From NCBI GenBank assembly GCA_964633955.1, contig CAZWIA010000006.1, forward strand, positions 1 to 40,033: DNA of 40,033 nucleotides, in the 5' to 3' direction. Below the pieces are notes generated by a model, which worked only from the letters and a program-made list of their open reading frames with translations, searched no databases and was not told where the DNA came from. The position numbers and the translations under genes were made by a program. Position 1 is the stretch's first letter. Each line of letters begins with the position of its first letter. Below are positions 38,901 to 40,033 of this stretch, piece by piece. Source of the stretch: JAQBQQ01 sp964633955. GTDB taxonomy: Bacteria > Patescibacteriota > Gracilibacteria > Peribacterales > Peribacteraceae.

Positions 38901-39074
38901 ATCGGTGGTTATCAGCCAGCACAGAAATGGCTCAAAGATCGGAAAGGACAAACCCTCTCTAGTGACGAACTTTTGCACTACCAGAAGCTAATTTCTGCAT
39001 TGGTTGAGACGGAAAGGTTGATGAAGGAGATTGATGAAACGGTTATGGCAAATGGAGGATTTCCATTGAGCTGA
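35913..39074 (+). CDS. Single-chain restriction-modification enzyme (nuclease + N6-adenine methylase + specificity)
   Basis: A 1053-residue fused enzyme. The N-terminal nuclease is PD-(D/E)XK: GRPDFIFV (Asp58) and AWAEAKD (Glu72, Lys74). A helical linker leads to the gamma-type N6-adenine methylase: FYTPLPVVRYIVRS, SAM motif I MLDPAVGTGTFLNEV (about 379) and catalytic motif IV GNPPY (500-503). The remaining half, with lower GC and many Lys/Asn/Ile codons, is like the target-recognition part of type IIG or type ISP enzymes; the ISP helicase is not visible. ATG 35913 is chosen for its conserved-looking MTQPTNPVGLYLEKIQQEL; a TTG at 35889 is possible. It follows tRNA-Gln and is co-translated with the next gene. 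Confidence 0.9.
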   Translation: MTQPTNPVGLYLEKIQQELSTGHAQEHSYRPALKELFEAVTGLRVVNEPKGSAHGRPDFIFVKGDVPIAWAEAKDLHVSLEKIEKSEQMERYFGYPTLILTNGLEFRFYQNGQRYGDAFVLAEKDKSIVLAKPEVFDAFVRTLADFMTGEIDTIRSAEHLAKIMGGKARRLRDNIIAMFDPSFPGSKGEIEKIMQVLQQRLIHDLSIEQFADLYAQTLVYGLFVARYHDDSPETFTRTEARERIPASNHLLQQFFDHIAGANFEKRLKFIVDELCDVFVHADVHALVHGLYKKKDDTHDPIIHFYEDFLREYDPKLRMERGVFYTPLPVVRYIVRSIDVLLKEYFGLPEGLADRAKIDWNRTVQGKKSKVQIDRVQMLDPAVGTGTFLNEVIRTIHTKFEGQQGMWPQYVEDHLISRLNGFELMMASYTIAHLKLSMTLAESGVKETKKRLRVFLTNSLEEPAETDINLFTFGLQEALTEEAQAAAEVKRDYPIMVVLGNPPYSVSSQNASIEVGTDGKRRKTWIGKLLDDYKKGLNERSFNSLSDDYVKFIRFAHHLIEKNGQGIIAMITNNSFLDGLTHRRMRECLLQTFDHIYVLDLHGSSKRKERAPNGSKDENVFDIMQGVGITLFVKTGSKKKLGTVHHMDVFGERDSKYEWLDSHDVSNSNWQTLEVSEPNFFFVKKDFKLAKDYEKGLKINELMQVSNVGIKTHRDHVAIAFTRNEIESRIKDFKDASLSDDVIRTKYEIENTRDWNLEEARKSLLTAVNEEERIIPILYRPFDIRWCFYGHELMDWPRQEIMNHLLSPNLALITTRQTQDKFSALATNIVCGHKSCAAYDINSVFPLYLFSNLSTGDHTTNLNMELLNPILGKLKIKWIEDGKGNGKDTCGPEDIFDYIYSILHSLSYREQYKEFLKIDFPRVPFTSNKDLFWKLVALGREIRQFHLIESPKLGTLITQYPVAGGNTVEKPAYDDGKVWINTTQYFTGVSREAWDSMIGGYQPAQKWLKDRKGQTLSSDELLHYQKLISALVETERLMKEIDETVMANGGFPLS

Positions 39075-39958
39075 TGCGTTTGGAGGAACAGAAGCGGCAA
39101 AATTATGTCATCCAGAGATTTGTGCAAATCTTAAATCAGCGTTCTCCAAATCAATTTCAATTTCGAAAAGCAAAATCATCCAACGCTTCATTGGAGGATG
39201 GCATTATCTATGATTCTCAATCTGACGAAGAGGTTTCAATCGAAGTGTCAGAAATTCGTCTGAAAGATGAATCGGAATTATGCGGAAACTACGATAATGT
39301 TGCCCTCCAGATTGAGAAAAATCTTCCTCAATTTTTTTCCAATTACGAAATTGAGATTACGCCTCCGGATTTTGAAGATTTCTGCAGGGAGAATGATGAT
39401 GATACGTGGGAGGATGAAAATTTCCCTTACACTGGTTTCTTTTCAACTAATCGTGAAGAGCGTACAAAATCACGGAATAGATTTGTAGATGATGTTTCTA
39501 AAACCCTAATTTCTATTGACGAAAGGAAGCTTGCAGAAAGCTTCGCAGAGTACTCCTCAGCGCTGATTTGGTTCGGATTTTCTGATGGAGAACTGTGTGC
39601 TGTACTTGGCAATGATAATCCCTTTTCAATTAGAAACTCATTCGCAGTTTTAATTCACAAGAATGGTAGAAAGGGTGTTAGGATTCGGGAATGTCCTAAA
39701 GATAGGGATATTGTCACTTTTATTGAATTGGCCAAAGAAGCACTTACAAAAAAGATGGAAAAAGCTGCCTCAGGAGGCTTCTTATTGTTGTTTGCTGGTG
39801 ACATTTGGACATTGCCAGCATTCACGGAAGCTAAGCTGCAAATCGTTAATGAGTTGAAGGAAAGTACTAAAGATCAGAGTAAATTTCGAGGAATTTGGTA
39901 CTGGCACAATTGGGTAGACGCAGGAGATAAGACCCCTAACTTGCATCGAATATTTTAG
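39074..39958 (+). CDS. Hypothetical partner of the restriction-modification enzyme
   Basis: A 294-residue protein whose ATG shares one base with the stop of the preceding gene (TGATG), implying coupled translation. It is AT-rich and Asp/Glu-rich (FEDFCRENDDDTWEDENFP). The segment EEVSIEVSEIRLKDE could be the core strand of a nuclease-like fold, with ALIWFGFSDGELCAVLGNDN further on. I do not recognise the family. Context suggests a role in the same defence system, for example control or an added nuclease. Confidence 0.7.
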   Translation: MRLEEQKRQNYVIQRFVQILNQRSPNQFQFRKAKSSNASLEDGIIYDSQSDEEVSIEVSEIRLKDESELCGNYDNVALQIEKNLPQFFSNYEIEITPPDFEDFCRENDDDTWEDENFPYTGFFSTNREERTKSRNRFVDDVSKTLISIDERKLAESFAEYSSALIWFGFSDGELCAVLGNDNPFSIRNSFAVLIHKNGRKGVRIRECPKDRDIVTFIELAKEALTKKMEKAASGGFLLLFAGDIWTLPAFTEAKLQIVNELKESTKDQSKFRGIWYWHNWVDAGDKTPNLHRIF

Positions 39959-40031
39959 GTACATCCATAGGCTTGGCCTTGGCAGGTACCCCATATCTTG
40001 GACACACTTTTGACGACTTCCCCTTCCAGGT
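39936..40031 (-). CDS. Possible C-terminal end of a minus-strand gene, cut by window
   Basis: The minus frame entering at the window edge ends KVCPRYGVPAKAKPMDVP then KIFDAS and TAG. It looks more protein-like than the other two frames but only 31 residues are visible. It overlaps the preceding gene's 3' end by 23 bases in convergent orientation. Family unknown. Confidence 0.3.
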   Translation of the reverse strand, partial: TWKGKSSKVCPRYGVPAKAKPMDVPKIFDAS

Positions 40032-40033
40032 CA

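Noticed and set aside
39959..40033. Insertion-sequence end at the right edge
   Set aside because: Only 75 bases are visible; no terminal inverted repeat or transposase motif can be established.

Overview
The window is 40 kb of high-GC bacterial DNA (lower GC after about 37.5 kb) containing two 100-base N gaps at 16239-16338 and 32347-32446, so it looks like a metagenome scaffold. Small, loosely clustered genes, tandem pilin-like membrane proteins, a tuf-rpsJ pair, an rpmF-like/nusB/rnc block and many short lineage-unknown proteins suggest a Candidate Phyla Radiation (Patescibacteria)-type bacterium. That placement is inference, moderate at best. Conserved genes end in TGA, TAA and TAG, so the standard bacterial code applies.

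Layout. 1-5.3 kb (minus): an uncharacterised helical protein cut by the window edge, then a 1408-residue secreted, membrane-anchored lamin-tail-domain protein. 5.6-8.7 kb: RNase Y, MutY and a small hypothetical gene. 9.1-11.4 kb: EF-Tu, ribosomal protein S10 and a MntA/HepT toxin-antitoxin pair. 11.7-14.1 kb (minus): RNase III, NusB, a probable bL32 and a Bax-inhibitor-1 protein. 14.3-16.5 kb: two tandem pilin-like membrane proteins and a zinc-ribbon repeat protein. 16.6-19.9 kb: divergent alpha-glucan phosphorylase and phosphohexomutase. 20.1-22.9 kb: a small membrane protein, a candidate 370-nt structured RNA, Gmk, tRNA-Arg, tRNA-Ala, a PHA-system protein and a uracil-DNA glycosylase. 23-28.6 kb: a membrane protein, PheS, a tRNA-like RNA with a divergent antisense-type small RNA, an SH3 protein, RsmG, RlmE-like methyltransferase, FtsE without FtsX, a secreted protein and a double-ACT protein. 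28.6-35.4 kb: a DedA-type protein, a PEP-CTERM protein, a GerMN lipoprotein, MsrA, a PD-(D/E)XK nuclease interrupted by a gap, PolX and an L,D-transpeptidase. 35.6-40 kb: tRNA-Gln followed by a single-chain restriction-modification enzyme and a partner gene with atypical composition.

Four genome-wide habits stand out. (1) Many start codons lie exactly 6 nt after a TANNNT -10 box, often an extended TGn form, with no Shine-Dalgarno, so these genes look leaderless. (2) Many gene boundaries carry inverted pairs of short tandem words (mostly heptamers, each site with its own word), and several right arms end in the -10 box of the next gene. (3) Several genes have an extra broken end beside them: diverged 3' tails after rny and pheS, and exact 5' fragments before tRNA-Ala and tRNA-Gln. 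(4) A GC-rich palindromic repeat has inserted in frame into mutY and rsmG.

The best candidates for something undescribed are the tRNA-like RNA with its divergently transcribed small RNA sharing 19 complementary bases (24604-24801), and the large structured RNA at 20295-20664 with its own promoter and terminator.
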